Below are positions 1-5,711 of a stretch of 6,410 bases of DNA, in pieces. Numbering within the stretch: position 1 is the first letter of the stretch; every line of letters starts with the position of its first letter. A program made the translations under genes and the position numbers. The notes under the pieces are model-generated. The model had not been told where the DNA came from, did no database searches, and saw nothing but the letters and a program-made list of their open reading frames with translations. This DNA is from Candidatus Microgenomates bacterium (GTDB lineage Bacteria; Patescibacteriota; Microgenomatia; UBA1400; PJMF01): contig WFTH01000055.1 of NCBI GenBank assembly GCA_015485595.1, positions 1 through 6,410 of the forward strand, written 5' to 3'.

Positions 1-161
1 CTAATCTAGCTGCCCAAGCAGACGAGACTTATGAGCAAGAGCTAGGGGACATTTTGGTCTCGATCTTGCGCTTTGCCAGAATTAAGAAAATTAACCTAGA
101 TGAGCGGGTAATGTACTCTTTAAATAAGATTAAAAAAAGGAAAGAGCAGCCGAAGAAGTAG
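1..161 (+). CDS. MazG-like nucleotide pyrophosphohydrolase, C-terminal fragment (5' end outside window)
   Basis: An open frame enters from the left edge (first full codon at position 3) and ends at TAG 159-161, giving 52 residues. The fragment contains ETYEQELGDILVSILRFA, which resembles the second half of the MazG fold: an acidic ExxD motif (E13 and D16 of the fragment) that would bind Mg2+, then a hydrophobic helix. A short loop (KKINLDE) and a lysine-rich final helix follow. In the MazG family these helices form part of an all-alpha enzyme that hydrolyses (d)NTPs to monophosphate and pyrophosphate, often as nucleotide-pool cleaning. The first metal-binding motif would lie upstream and is not visible, so substrate and total length are unknown. 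The gene is followed by 116 bp of repeat DNA before uvrB, so shared transcription is uncertain. The family call rests on one motif and the helix pattern; another all-alpha NTP pyrophosphatase subfamily is possible. Confidence 0.55.
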   Translation, partial: NLAAQADETYEQELGDILVSILRFARIKKINLDERVMYSLNKIKKRKEQPKK

Positions 162-169
162 TTTTAAGG

Positions 170-268
170 AATTTTAGATTTTAAATTATAGGTTATAGAT
201 TATAGATTTAGGTTTGGACCTTTAAGTTTTTGATTTTCAATCTAAAATCTAAAATTTAAAATTTAGAA
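170..268. repeat. AT-rich inverted repeat built of 7-bp units, between MazG-like gene and uvrB
   Basis: The gap 162-277 has no gene. Six consecutive 7-bp units run from 171 to 212 (types ATTTTAG, ATTATAG, GTTATAG). Four units of the reverse-complement type (TCTAAAA, TTTAAAA, TTTAGAA) run from 241 to 268. The two arrays therefore face each other. A perfect 13-bp inverted repeat joins them, AATTTTAGATTTT at 170-182 with its complement at 244-256, around a less regular centre. An RNA copy could form a long AU-rich hairpin, but there is no GC-rich stem with a T run, so a classic intrinsic terminator is not supported. The right-hand array also supplies the -10-like sequence of uvrB. Confidence 0.75.
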
Positions 269-269
269 T
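264..269 (+). promoter_or_regulatory. Candidate -10 box of uvrB (TAGAAT)
   Basis: TAGAAT matches the TATAAT consensus at five of six positions and ends 8 bases before the uvrB ATG at 278. Transcription from it would begin at or within a couple of bases of the start codon. No convincing -35 hexamer was found at normal spacing. The surroundings are very AT-rich, so a match this good is not rare by chance. Support comes mainly from the similar arrangement at uvrA and the Nudix gene. Confidence 0.35.
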
Positions 270-277
270 TGTTGTTC
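266..277. promoter_or_regulatory. Possible LexA (SOS) operator at the uvrB start
   Basis: GAATTGTTGTTC lies directly in front of the uvrB ATG and overlaps the -10-like box. It matches seven of eight half-site bases of the Gram-positive-type LexA box GAAC-N4-GTTC. uvrB is a classic SOS gene in several bacteria, and a repressor bound here would block initiation. Only one copy is seen, no similar site was found before uvrA, and the organism's LexA specificity is unknown, so this is a lead only. Confidence 0.25.
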
Positions 278-2425
278 ATGTTTGACCTCATCTCTCCCTT
301 TGTCCCCACCGGCGACCAGCCGCAAGCGATTGAGTCCTTGGTTAATGGCCTAAAAAAGGGCGCTAAGCACCAAGTTTTGCTTGGTGTAACCGGCTCGGGT
401 AAAACCTTTACCATGGCCAACGTGATCGCCAGGTGGCAGAAACCAACCATTGTTTTAGCTCATAACAAGACCTTAGCGGCCCAGCTTTACCAAGAGTACA
501 AGCAGTTTTTCCCCAAAAACGCGGTTGAGTACTTTGTCTCTTATTATGACTACTACCAACCAGAAGCCTACATTCCCAGCACCGACACCTATATAGACAA
601 GGACGCCGCCATAAACGAGGAGATTGACAAGTTGCGTCTGGCCACTACCTCGGCTCTGCTTACCAGGCAGGACGTGATCGTGGTAGCTAGCGTGAGCGCC
701 ATCTATAACATCGGTTCGCCAGAGACCTATAGACGCGCCTTTTTACGTTTAAAACCGGGCCTTAAACTTGAGCGTCAGGAGCTAATTAGCCGTCTGCGTC
801 AGCTTTATTACGAGAGAAACGATGTTAGTTTTGCTCGCGGTCAGTTTCGGGTGCGGGGTGCAGTAATTGATCTCTGGCCAAGTTACATGGATGTGGGTAT
901 ACGCCTAGAGCTTTCTGACTTAGGCCTTTATAACTTTGAGCTGTTTCAGCCGGTTTCGGGTCAACCTTTAAGGCTTGATGATCTAAAAAAAAGCGATGAG
1001 CTTGACACCTTGGCTCTACAAACGTTTGAGGCTTGGAGTCAAAAACAGGAGCTGGTTATCTACCCTGCCAAGCACTACGTGGTGGAGGAAAAGAGTCAGC
1101 AGCAGGCGATTAAGCAGATAGAGGCCGACCTTAAAAAACAGCTTAAAGTTTTAAAAAATCAGGGCAAAGAGGTTGAGGCCTATCGTCTAAAGAAACGCAC
1201 CGAGTATGACCTAGAGATGATAGCTGAGCTAGGGTACTGCAAAGGCATCGAGAACTACTCGATCTACTTTGATGGACGAGAGCCGGGTGAACCGCCTTAC
1301 TCATTGCTTGATTTTTTTGGGGATGGGTATCTGATGATCATTGACGAGTCGCACATGAGCGTACCCCAGATACGCGGTATGTATGAGGGCGATCGTTCAC
1401 GCAAGCAGACTCTAGTTGACTATGGTTTTCGCTTACCAAGCGCCTTGGAAAACCGCCCGCTTAAGTTTAGTGAGTTTTTAGAAAAACTAGATCAAGTGAT
1501 CTACACCAGCGCCACACCTGGTGAGTGGGAGCTTAAGCAAGCTAATAAAGAGGCTAAGCGCCTTGAGCTTGATAATCAAGGGGTGGCAGAGCAGTTGATT
1601 CGGCCGACGGGACTGGTTGATCCGCCGGTGACGGTTAAGCCGGCCAAAGGGCAGATTCCGGACCTTATAAAAGAGATTAAAAAGAGAGTTAAGAAGCACC
1701 AGCGGGTACTGGTGACCACGTTGACTAAACGTCAAGCAGAGGATTTGGCTGAGTTTTTGGCAAGTGAAAAGATAAAGACCCACTACCTTCACTCAGACAT
1801 CAAGACTCTTGAGCGGGTGGGGGTGTTAGAGGATCTGCGCAAAGGGGTGGTGGACGTGATTGTGGGGGTAAACCTTTTGCGTGAAGGGCTTGATCTACCG
1901 GAGGTGTCGTTAGTAGCAATTTTAGATGCAGACAAAGAGGGTTTTTTAAGGTCGCACACCGCCTTAATGCAAACGATGGGGAGGGCGGCGCGCCATGTGG
2001 CAGGAGAGGTGATTGTTTATGCCGATAACCTAACTGGTTCCCTAAAACGTGCCCTAGATGAGGTGGCGCGCCGCCGAGAAAAGCAGCTTGAGTATAACCG
2101 CAAACACAACATTACCCCAAAAAGTACTACCAGGGCGTTGGGGGGAGAGCTGGTGGGACTGAGTAGTAAATCTGAGGAAGAAATTAAAAATTTAAAATTA
2201 AAAATTAAAGATGATTCAAAATTGGTTCGTGATGATAACCTTAGCACTTTTTCAAGTTCCAGCCAACAACCTGATGTCAGTTCTTTAACTCAAAGACAAA
2301 AACAAAAGCTCATTGCCAAGTTACGCCGGCAGATGAAGCGGGCAGCGGACAATCTAGATTTTGAGCTGGCGGCGCAGATTCGGGACCAAATTTATCGGTT
2401 GGAAAATGGATCAATGACCAAATAG
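278..2425 (+). CDS. uvrB: UvrB, excinuclease ABC subunit B
   Basis: UvrB is the cytoplasmic damage-verifying helicase-fold subunit of nucleotide excision repair. It is loaded by UvrA, threads a beta-hairpin between the strands and recruits UvrC. In the 715-residue product I see the N-terminal FDLISPFVPTGDQPQAI, Walker A GVTGSGKT (36-43), and the beta-hairpin with the conserved tyrosines (Y89, Y90, Y92, Y93, Y98, Y105). Further on are the domain-2 sequence RGQFRVRGAVIDLWPS (187-202), the DESH box (356-359), YTSATPGEWE (409-418), REGLDLPE (535-542), QTMGRAAR (565-572) and a C-terminal UVR domain (about 677-709) for UvrC contact. The ATG at 278 is chosen because MFDLISPF is where family members begin; in-frame TTGs at 269 and 272 are less likely. 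No Shine-Dalgarno is visible. The protein is about 40 residues longer than E. coli UvrB (673). The extra length lies in an approximately 20-residue insertion around 231-257 and in a longer, low-complexity linker (about 630-672) before the UVR domain. Confidence 0.97.
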   Translation: MFDLISPFVPTGDQPQAIESLVNGLKKGAKHQVLLGVTGSGKTFTMANVIARWQKPTIVLAHNKTLAAQLYQEYKQFFPKNAVEYFVSYYDYYQPEAYIPSTDTYIDKDAAINEEIDKLRLATTSALLTRQDVIVVASVSAIYNIGSPETYRRAFLRLKPGLKLERQELISRLRQLYYERNDVSFARGQFRVRGAVIDLWPSYMDVGIRLELSDLGLYNFELFQPVSGQPLRLDDLKKSDELDTLALQTFEAWSQKQELVIYPAKHYVVEEKSQQQAIKQIEADLKKQLKVLKNQGKEVEAYRLKKRTEYDLEMIAELGYCKGIENYSIYFDGREPGEPPYSLLDFFGDGYLMIIDESHMSVPQIRGMYEGDRSRKQTLVDYGFRLPSALENRPLKFSEFLEKLDQVIYTSATPGEWELKQANKEAKRLELDNQGVAEQLIRPTGLVDPPVTVKPAKGQIPDLIKEIKKRVKKHQRVLVTTLTKRQAEDLAEFLASEKIKTHYLHSDIKTLERVGVLEDLRKGVVDVIVGVNLLREGLDLPEVSLVAILDADKEGFLRSHTALMQTMGRAARHVAGEVIVYADNLTGSLKRALDEVARRREKQLEYNRKHNITPKSTTRALGGELVGLSSKSEEEIKNLKLKIKDDSKLVRDDNLSTFSSSSQQPDVSSLTQRQKQKLIAKLRRQMKRAADNLDFELAAQIRDQIYRLENGSMTK
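2183..2210 (+). repeat. Heptad repeat inside the uvrB linker coding sequence
   Basis: Four consecutive AT-rich 7-bp units (ATTAAAA, ATTTAAA, ATTAAAA, ATTAAAG) lie within uvrB and encode the lysine-rich IKNLKLKIK part of the linker before the UVR domain. They look like the units in the gap upstream of uvrB and contrast with the more balanced base composition of the rest of the gene. The linker is variable in length across UvrB proteins, so a repeat could be tolerated there. That it derives from the intergenic repeats is an inference. Confidence 0.55.
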
Positions 2426-2442
2426 TGACAAACTTCAAACAA

Positions 2443-2463
2443 ATATCAATCATCAATTATCAA
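2443..2463 (+). repeat. Heptad repeat, three units of NNATCAA
   Basis: Three units in perfect 7-bp phase (ATATCAA, TCATCAA, TTATCAA) begin 17 bases after the uvrB stop. The same NNA(C/T)CAA pattern recurs downstream of uvrA at 5650-5710. No coding or RNA function is apparent. Confidence 0.6.
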
Positions 2464-2470
2464 ACGGTGT

Positions 2471-2570
2471 TAAATTTAATCACGAATGACGAAATTCGAA
2501 ATTCGAAAATTTTTCGTTATTTGATCCGCCAGCTGGCGGATTCGTCATTTGTCATTTCAATTTAGTATTG
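2471..2570 (-). repeat. Element A, copy 1: ~100-bp dyad repeat downstream of uvrB
   Basis: Read on the minus strand, this stretch matches 5712-5805 closely. The outer 26 bases differ at one position, and the segment beginning AAATAACGAAA matches at about 26 of 28 positions. The element has imperfect terminal inverted repeats, 2471-2492 against 2542-2564, with about 19 of 23 aligned columns complementary. At 2504-2516 it contains a small hairpin CGAAA-ATT-TTTCG followed by TTATTT. There is no open reading frame, so if mobile it would need help from elsewhere (MITE-like). It starts 46 bases after the uvrB stop. Copy 1 differs from copy 2 chiefly by a GC-rich palindrome at 2524-2541. Confidence 0.75.
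2524..2541. repeat. Perfect 18-bp GC-rich palindrome inside element A copy 1
   Basis: ATCCGCCAGCTGGCGGAT equals its own reverse complement. It sits in an AT-rich repeat exactly where copy 2 has only a few unrelated bases (near 5742-5746). It can form a 7-bp stem with an AGCT loop, but no T run follows immediately, so a standard intrinsic terminator is not supported. It looks like a short palindromic repeat inserted into element A. Confidence 0.7.
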
Positions 2571-2581
2571 ATAAGCTTATT

Positions 2582-2616
2582 AACCAACATCCAATATCTA
2601 GTATCCAGTATCTAAT
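2582..2616 (+). repeat. Heptad repeat, five units upstream of uvrA
   Basis: Five units in 7-bp phase run without a break (AACCAAC, then ATCCAAT, ATCTAGT, ATCCAGT and ATCTAAT). A 10-bp palindrome, ATAAGCTTAT at 2571-2580, lies just before them. No gene or ribosome-binding signal is associated. Confidence 0.6.
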
Positions 2617-2624
2617 AAATCGAG

Positions 2625-2678
2625 ATCCTGAAACAAGCCCGCCTGCAACGCTGTAGCAACTACGGGCAGGTTCAGGAT
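2625..2678. repeat. Interrupted palindrome with an internal hairpin, upstream of uvrA
   Basis: The outer arms ATCCTGAA (2625-2632) and TTCAGGAT (2671-2678) are perfectly complementary. Inside, GCCCG (2637-2641) pairs with CGGGC (2663-2667). The competing pairing CCTGC (2642-2646) with GCAGG (2666-2670) is also possible. A small hairpin GTAG-CAA-CTAC lies at 2653-2663, and GCAAC occurs twice (2645-2649 and 2656-2660). The outer arms resemble a dispersed palindrome that I recall from many bacterial genomes as a much shorter unit, so the GC-rich middle may be a second repeat inserted into it. It lies about 40 bases upstream of the uvrA -10 box. Confidence 0.6.
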
Positions 2679-2716
2679 GACAAGTCTAGTCACTTAGTGC
2701 TGGTCATCTTCAGTGG

Positions 2717-2725
2717 TGTTATAAT
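2717..2725 (+). promoter_or_regulatory. Extended -10 promoter of uvrA (TGTTATAAT)
   Basis: This is a perfect match to the extended -10 pattern TGnTATAAT. Its last base is 11 bases before the uvrA ATG, so transcripts should start at about 2731-2734 with a leader of only a few bases. No good -35 hexamer is seen, which is acceptable for extended -10 promoters. It implies that uvrA has its own promoter instead of depending on uvrB transcription. Confidence 0.7.
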
Positions 2726-2738
2726 ATAGGTTTCCTAT
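2726..2738. promoter_or_regulatory. Inverted repeat spanning the uvrA transcription and translation start
   Basis: ATAGG-TTT-CCTAT is a perfect 5-bp inverted repeat lying immediately after the -10 box and including the first two bases of the ATG. It could be a repressor site, or a very small hairpin if the transcript starts early enough. The AGG at 2728-2730 is also the only Shine-Dalgarno-like triplet in front of uvrA. A 5-bp repeat can arise by chance. Confidence 0.3.
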
Positions 2739-5547
2739 GTCAAAAGATAAACTGATTATCCAGGGGGCTAAGGTTCATAATTTAAAAGATATCTCCCTTG
2801 AGATTCCAAAAAATAAGCTAGTGGTGTTTACCGGTCTTTCTGGATCGGGCAAAAGCTCTTTGGCGTTTGATACTATCTTTGCCGAAGGTCAAAGACGCTA
2901 TATTGAGTCCTTATCCTCTTATGCTCGTCAGTTCTTGGGATTGATGCAGAAGCCAGAAGTAGATAAGATTATTGGCTTATCTCCTGCTATTGCTATCGAC
3001 CAAAAGACCGTCTCTCATAACCCACGCTCGACCGTAGGTACAGTAACCGAGATCTACGACTACTTAAGATTACTGTTTGCTCGGGTGGGTCAGCCACATT
3101 GTCTCAAATGCGGTCGGCCGATTGAGAGTCAAAGCGCTCAGGAAATCGTTGACCAAGTCATAAAGCAGTTAGCTCGTGAGAAACCGCCACTTTCAAAAGT
3201 GATGATTCTAGCCCCTTTGGTATTTAGTGATCTAAGTGAACTTAAGGAACGTTTAAGTCACCTGATCTCCTTGGGCTACTTGAGTTTTTGTTTGGATGGT
3301 CGGGTAAAGAAGTTTGCCGATGAGGTTAACTTGCCGACTGACCTTAAAACCATCGAGGTGGTAATAGACCGACTGGTTCTAAGTACCAACTCACAGACTC
3401 GTCTGCGCTTGAGCGAGGCCATCGAGGCGGCCTTACGCCTCAGTGGCGGTCAAGTGGTAGTGGGTGAAATCTTGGATGCCGGCTTTGACATCCCCGAGGA
3501 TCCGAAAGAGGTAAAAAGTCACTTTTTCTCTGAGCATTTTGCTTGTAGTGTTTGTCATACCACCGTGACCAAACCTCAAGCCAGGGACTTTTCTTTTAAC
3601 AGCCCGTTTGGTGCTTGCCCTACTTGCCATGGACTAGGGGTAGTAATGAAGGTGGATAGGGAGAAGGTGTTTAACCTTAAGCTTACCTTTGCTCAAGGGG
3701 CAGTCTTGCCTTGGTTTTACCACATTGAGTTTGCCTCTTACCAGCGCGACTTTGTTTTAAGTAAGGTAAAAAAGTTTGGCTTTGACATGAACACGCCGAT
3801 TGCTCAAGCACCTCAAGCCTTACTGGATGAGATCTATGAAGAAGGTGTTAAGCCCTGGCTTTTAAAAAAGTATGCTCAGAAAGATGAGTTAAATGAGGGT
3901 GATCGGCTTTTGAAGTTTTTTACTGCTGAGTCTTGTCCGGTCTGCAAAGGAGCGCGGCTTAAACCAGAGAGCTTAGCGGTCAAGCTCGATGGGTTTAACA
4001 TTGCTCAGGTAAGCGCTTTAAGTATTGTTGATATCTTGGAGTGGCTTAAAGGTCTGCCACAAAAGCTGGAAAGTCGTCAGGCTCAGATTGCTGCTCCAGT
4101 GGTAAACGAACTTATAAAACGTGTGGGGTTTTTAAAAGACGTTGGCTTAGGCTATCTTACCCTCGATCGCTCTTCGGCGACCTTATCCGGTGGTGAGGCT
4201 CAGCGGATTCGCTTAGCTTCTCAGATTGGTTCACAGCTCTCTGGCGTGATCTACGTCTTGGATGAGCCCTCGATCGGTCTGCACCCTCGGGATCACCACC
4301 GGTTGCTTGAGACCTTAAAGCACTTAAAAGGTTTAGGTAACACCGTGATCGTGGTCGAGCATGACCTAGAGACGATTACCTCGGCAGACTACATCGTGGA
4401 CTTTGGTCCGGGCGCGGGTGAGGCTGGGGGTAAGATCGTGGCAGCAGGAACTTTGTCAGAGATTATTCAAACCAAAGAGTCGCTCACCGGTCAGTACTTG
4501 GCTGGCAAAAGAAAGGTCTTTGCCCATCACCAGCCCCGGCCGGTAAATGAGCGTCAGCAGCTTAAACTTATCGGTGCAAAAAAACACAACTTAAAAGATA
4601 TAGACATTACCATCCCAGCAGGCAATCTAGTTGTGGTAACCGGTGTTTCTGGTTCGGGTAAGAGCTCTTTGATTATGGAGACGCTTTATCCGGCCTTAAA
4701 GAAGCGCTTGGGTGGGTTTATTTCTGAGCTGGATGGTGCTAGGGACCTTAAAGGTTGGGAGTACTTTAAACGAGTAAGCATAATCGACCAGAGTCCGATC
4801 GGGCGCACCCCTCGGTCTAATCCAGCCACCTACACCAAGGTCTTTGACCTCATTCGAGCCTTGTTTGCCAAGTTGCCTCTAGCTCAAGAGCGGGGTTATC
4901 GGCCAGGGCGATTCTCGTTTAACGTGAAGGGCGGTCGCTGTGAGTACTGCAAAGGAGAAGGGGTAAACAAGATCTCGATGCAGTTTTTGCCGGATGTCTA
5001 TGTCACTTGTGATCGGTGTCAGGGAACGCGTTATCAACCGGAGACGCTAGAGATCACTTATAAGGGCAAAAACATTGCTCAAGTTCTTAATCTGACGGTC
5101 GATCAAGCTTATGAGTTTTTTAAGAAAGTGTCTCCAATTGCCAAGAAACTAAAGACCTTACAAGAAGTGGGCTTAGGTTATATAAAACTAGGCCAGTCGG
5201 CCCCAACTCTATCCGGTGGTGAGGCTCAGCGAGTCAAGCTAGCGGCTGAGCTGGCCAAGAAGTCTAAGGGCCAGACTATCTACATCTTGGACGAACCAAC
5301 TACCGGGCTGCACTTTCACGATATCGACCGTCTGCTGAAGGTGCTTCATCGTTTGGTGGATGAGGGTAACACCATGATCATCATCGAGCACAACCTAGAT
5401 GTAATTAAAACTGCAGACTGGATTATAGACCTTGGCCCAGAAGGCGGCGATGCCGGCGGGGAGGTAGTTTATATGGGGGAGTTGGCAGGACTTTTTACTG
5501 TGCCACAATCGTATACGGGGAAATACTTAAAGAGATTTAAGATTTAA
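2737..5547 (+). CDS. uvrA: UvrA, excinuclease ABC subunit A
   Basis: UvrA is the dimeric, cytoplasmic, DNA-binding ABC ATPase that finds lesions and loads UvrB. The 936-residue product has the family's usual length (E. coli 940) and all parts are present. These are Walker A GLSGSGKSS (33-41), the UvrB-binding region (about 119-255, after HNPRSTVGT) and the insertion-domain zinc finger C270/C273 with C294/C297. A further cysteine set, C122/C125 with C400/C403, probably forms another zinc site. The first ABC half closes with signature LSGGEAQR (483-490) and Walker B VIYVLDEPSIGLH (504-516). The second half has Walker A GVSGSGKSS (636-644), zinc finger C735/C738 with C758/C761, signature LSGGEAQR (825-832) and Walker B TIYILDEPTTGLH (847-859). 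The ATG at 2737 gives the standard MSKDKLIIQGAKVHNLK start. The gene lies 311 bp behind uvrB with its own promoter. Its last codons and TAA stop lie inside a 7-bp tandem repeat. A five-line hand count gave about 49% G+C. Confidence 0.98.
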   Translation: MSKDKLIIQGAKVHNLKDISLEIPKNKLVVFTGLSGSGKSSLAFDTIFAEGQRRYIESLSSYARQFLGLMQKPEVDKIIGLSPAIAIDQKTVSHNPRSTVGTVTEIYDYLRLLFARVGQPHCLKCGRPIESQSAQEIVDQVIKQLAREKPPLSKVMILAPLVFSDLSELKERLSHLISLGYLSFCLDGRVKKFADEVNLPTDLKTIEVVIDRLVLSTNSQTRLRLSEAIEAALRLSGGQVVVGEILDAGFDIPEDPKEVKSHFFSEHFACSVCHTTVTKPQARDFSFNSPFGACPTCHGLGVVMKVDREKVFNLKLTFAQGAVLPWFYHIEFASYQRDFVLSKVKKFGFDMNTPIAQAPQALLDEIYEEGVKPWLLKKYAQKDELNEGDRLLKFFTAESCPVCKGARLKPESLAVKLDGFNIAQVSALSIVDILEWLKGLPQKLESRQAQIAAPVVNELIKRVGFLKDVGLGYLTLDRSSATLSGGEAQRIRLASQIGSQLSGVIYVLDEPSIGLHPRDHHRLLETLKHLKGLGNTVIVVEHDLETITSADYIVDFGPGAGEAGGKIVAAGTLSEIIQTKESLTGQYLAGKRKVFAHHQPRPVNERQQLKLIGAKKHNLKDIDITIPAGNLVVVTGVSGSGKSSLIMETLYPALKKRLGGFISELDGARDLKGWEYFKRVSIIDQSPIGRTPRSNPATYTKVFDLIRALFAKLPLAQERGYRPGRFSFNVKGGRCEYCKGEGVNKISMQFLPDVYVTCDRCQGTRYQPETLEITYKGKNIAQVLNLTVDQAYEFFKKVSPIAKKLKTLQEVGLGYIKLGQSAPTLSGGEAQRVKLAAELAKKSKGQTIYILDEPTTGLHFHDIDRLLKVLHRLVDEGNTMIIIEHNLDVIKTADWIIDLGPEGGDAGGEVVYMGELAGLFTVPQSYTGKYLKRFKI

Positions 5548-5582
5548 GATTTAGGATAGAAGATGGAAGATGGAAGATGGAA
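5534..5582 (+). repeat. Seven-unit 7-bp minisatellite across the uvrA stop codon
   Basis: Seven adjacent 7-bp units of pattern GATNNAA run without a break. Two are GATTTAA, one is GATTTAG, one is GATAGAA and three are GATGGAA. The uvrA stop TAA (5545-5547) is the end of the second unit, so the final residues of UvrA are encoded by the repeat. Because 7 is not a multiple of 3, copy-number change could alter the extreme C-terminus, although losing one unit would still give a stop at once. Confidence 0.8.
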
Positions 5583-5588
5583 AGTGGG

Positions 5589-5639
5589 CTGTCATTTGCA
5601 CAAGTGAAACTTGCGAAAAGCGAAGCGAGTAGAGAATCC
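5589..5639. repeat. Possible dispersed repeat between uvrA and the Nudix gene
   Basis: This stretch is richer in G+C than its surroundings. It starts with GTCATTTGC, holds a perfect small hairpin CAAGT-GAA-ACTTG (5601-5613), and ends with GCGAAGCGAGTAGAGAATCC. The GTCATT...GCGAAGCGA...GAATCC wording is reminiscent of short dispersed repeats seen in several bacterial groups. No second copy exists in this window, so the call depends on recall. Confidence 0.3.
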
Positions 5640-5649
5640 AGATTAAAAA

Positions 5650-5710
5650 TGACCAATAACCAAGCACCAAATAACAAATAATGATCAAGAATCAATTACC
5701 AATAGACCAA
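5650..5710 (+). repeat. Heptad repeat array of NNA(C/T)CAA units
   Basis: Four units run from 5650 to 5677 (TGACCAA, TAACCAA, GCACCAA, ATAACAA). After a 4-base slip come three more from 5682 to 5702 (TGATCAA, GAATCAA, TTACCAA), then an 8-base variant TAGACCAA at 5703-5710. The pattern is the same as at 2443-2463. The array leads directly into element A copy 2. Confidence 0.6.
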
Positions 5711-5711
5711 A

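Noticed and set aside
269..277. TTG start codons giving a slightly longer UvrB
   Set aside because: The ATG at 278 gives the family-typical N-terminus MFDLISPF. The extra residues are unconserved and the TTGs fall within the predicted promoter region.
256..450. Minus-strand open frame of 64 codons over the uvrB start
   Set aside because: It lies antisense to the conserved N-terminus and Walker A region of UvrB, shows no family resemblance, and has no promoter or ribosome-binding signal.
1487..1792. Minus-strand open frame of 101 codons inside uvrB
   Set aside because: It is a shadow of the helicase-domain coding sequence. The translation is low in recognisable motifs and the plus-strand frame is clearly the real one.
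2017..2247. Minus-strand open frame of 76 codons at the uvrB 3' region
   Set aside because: It is antisense to QTMGRAAR-downstream and linker codons of uvrB, and its composition reflects the complement of lysine/glutamate codons.
2524..2550. Intrinsic terminator for uvrB
   Set aside because: The palindrome can form a GC-rich stem, but the following TCGTCATTT has no run of T, and the element A comparison explains it better as an inserted repeat.
2700..2713. CTG-N8-CAG upstream of uvrA as an E. coli-type SOS box
   Set aside because: The E. coli LexA box needs CTG-N10-CAG with an AT-rich centre. Spacing and centre are both wrong.
2426..2736. CRISPR array or small RNA gene in the 311-bp gap
   Set aside because: The repeats are 7-bp tandem units and dyads, not regularly spaced 25-40-bp direct repeats with unique spacers. 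No tRNA or other RNA fold was recognised.
3433..3630. Minus-strand open frame of 65 codons inside uvrA
   Set aside because: It is antisense to the UvrA insertion-domain zinc finger, with no independent support.
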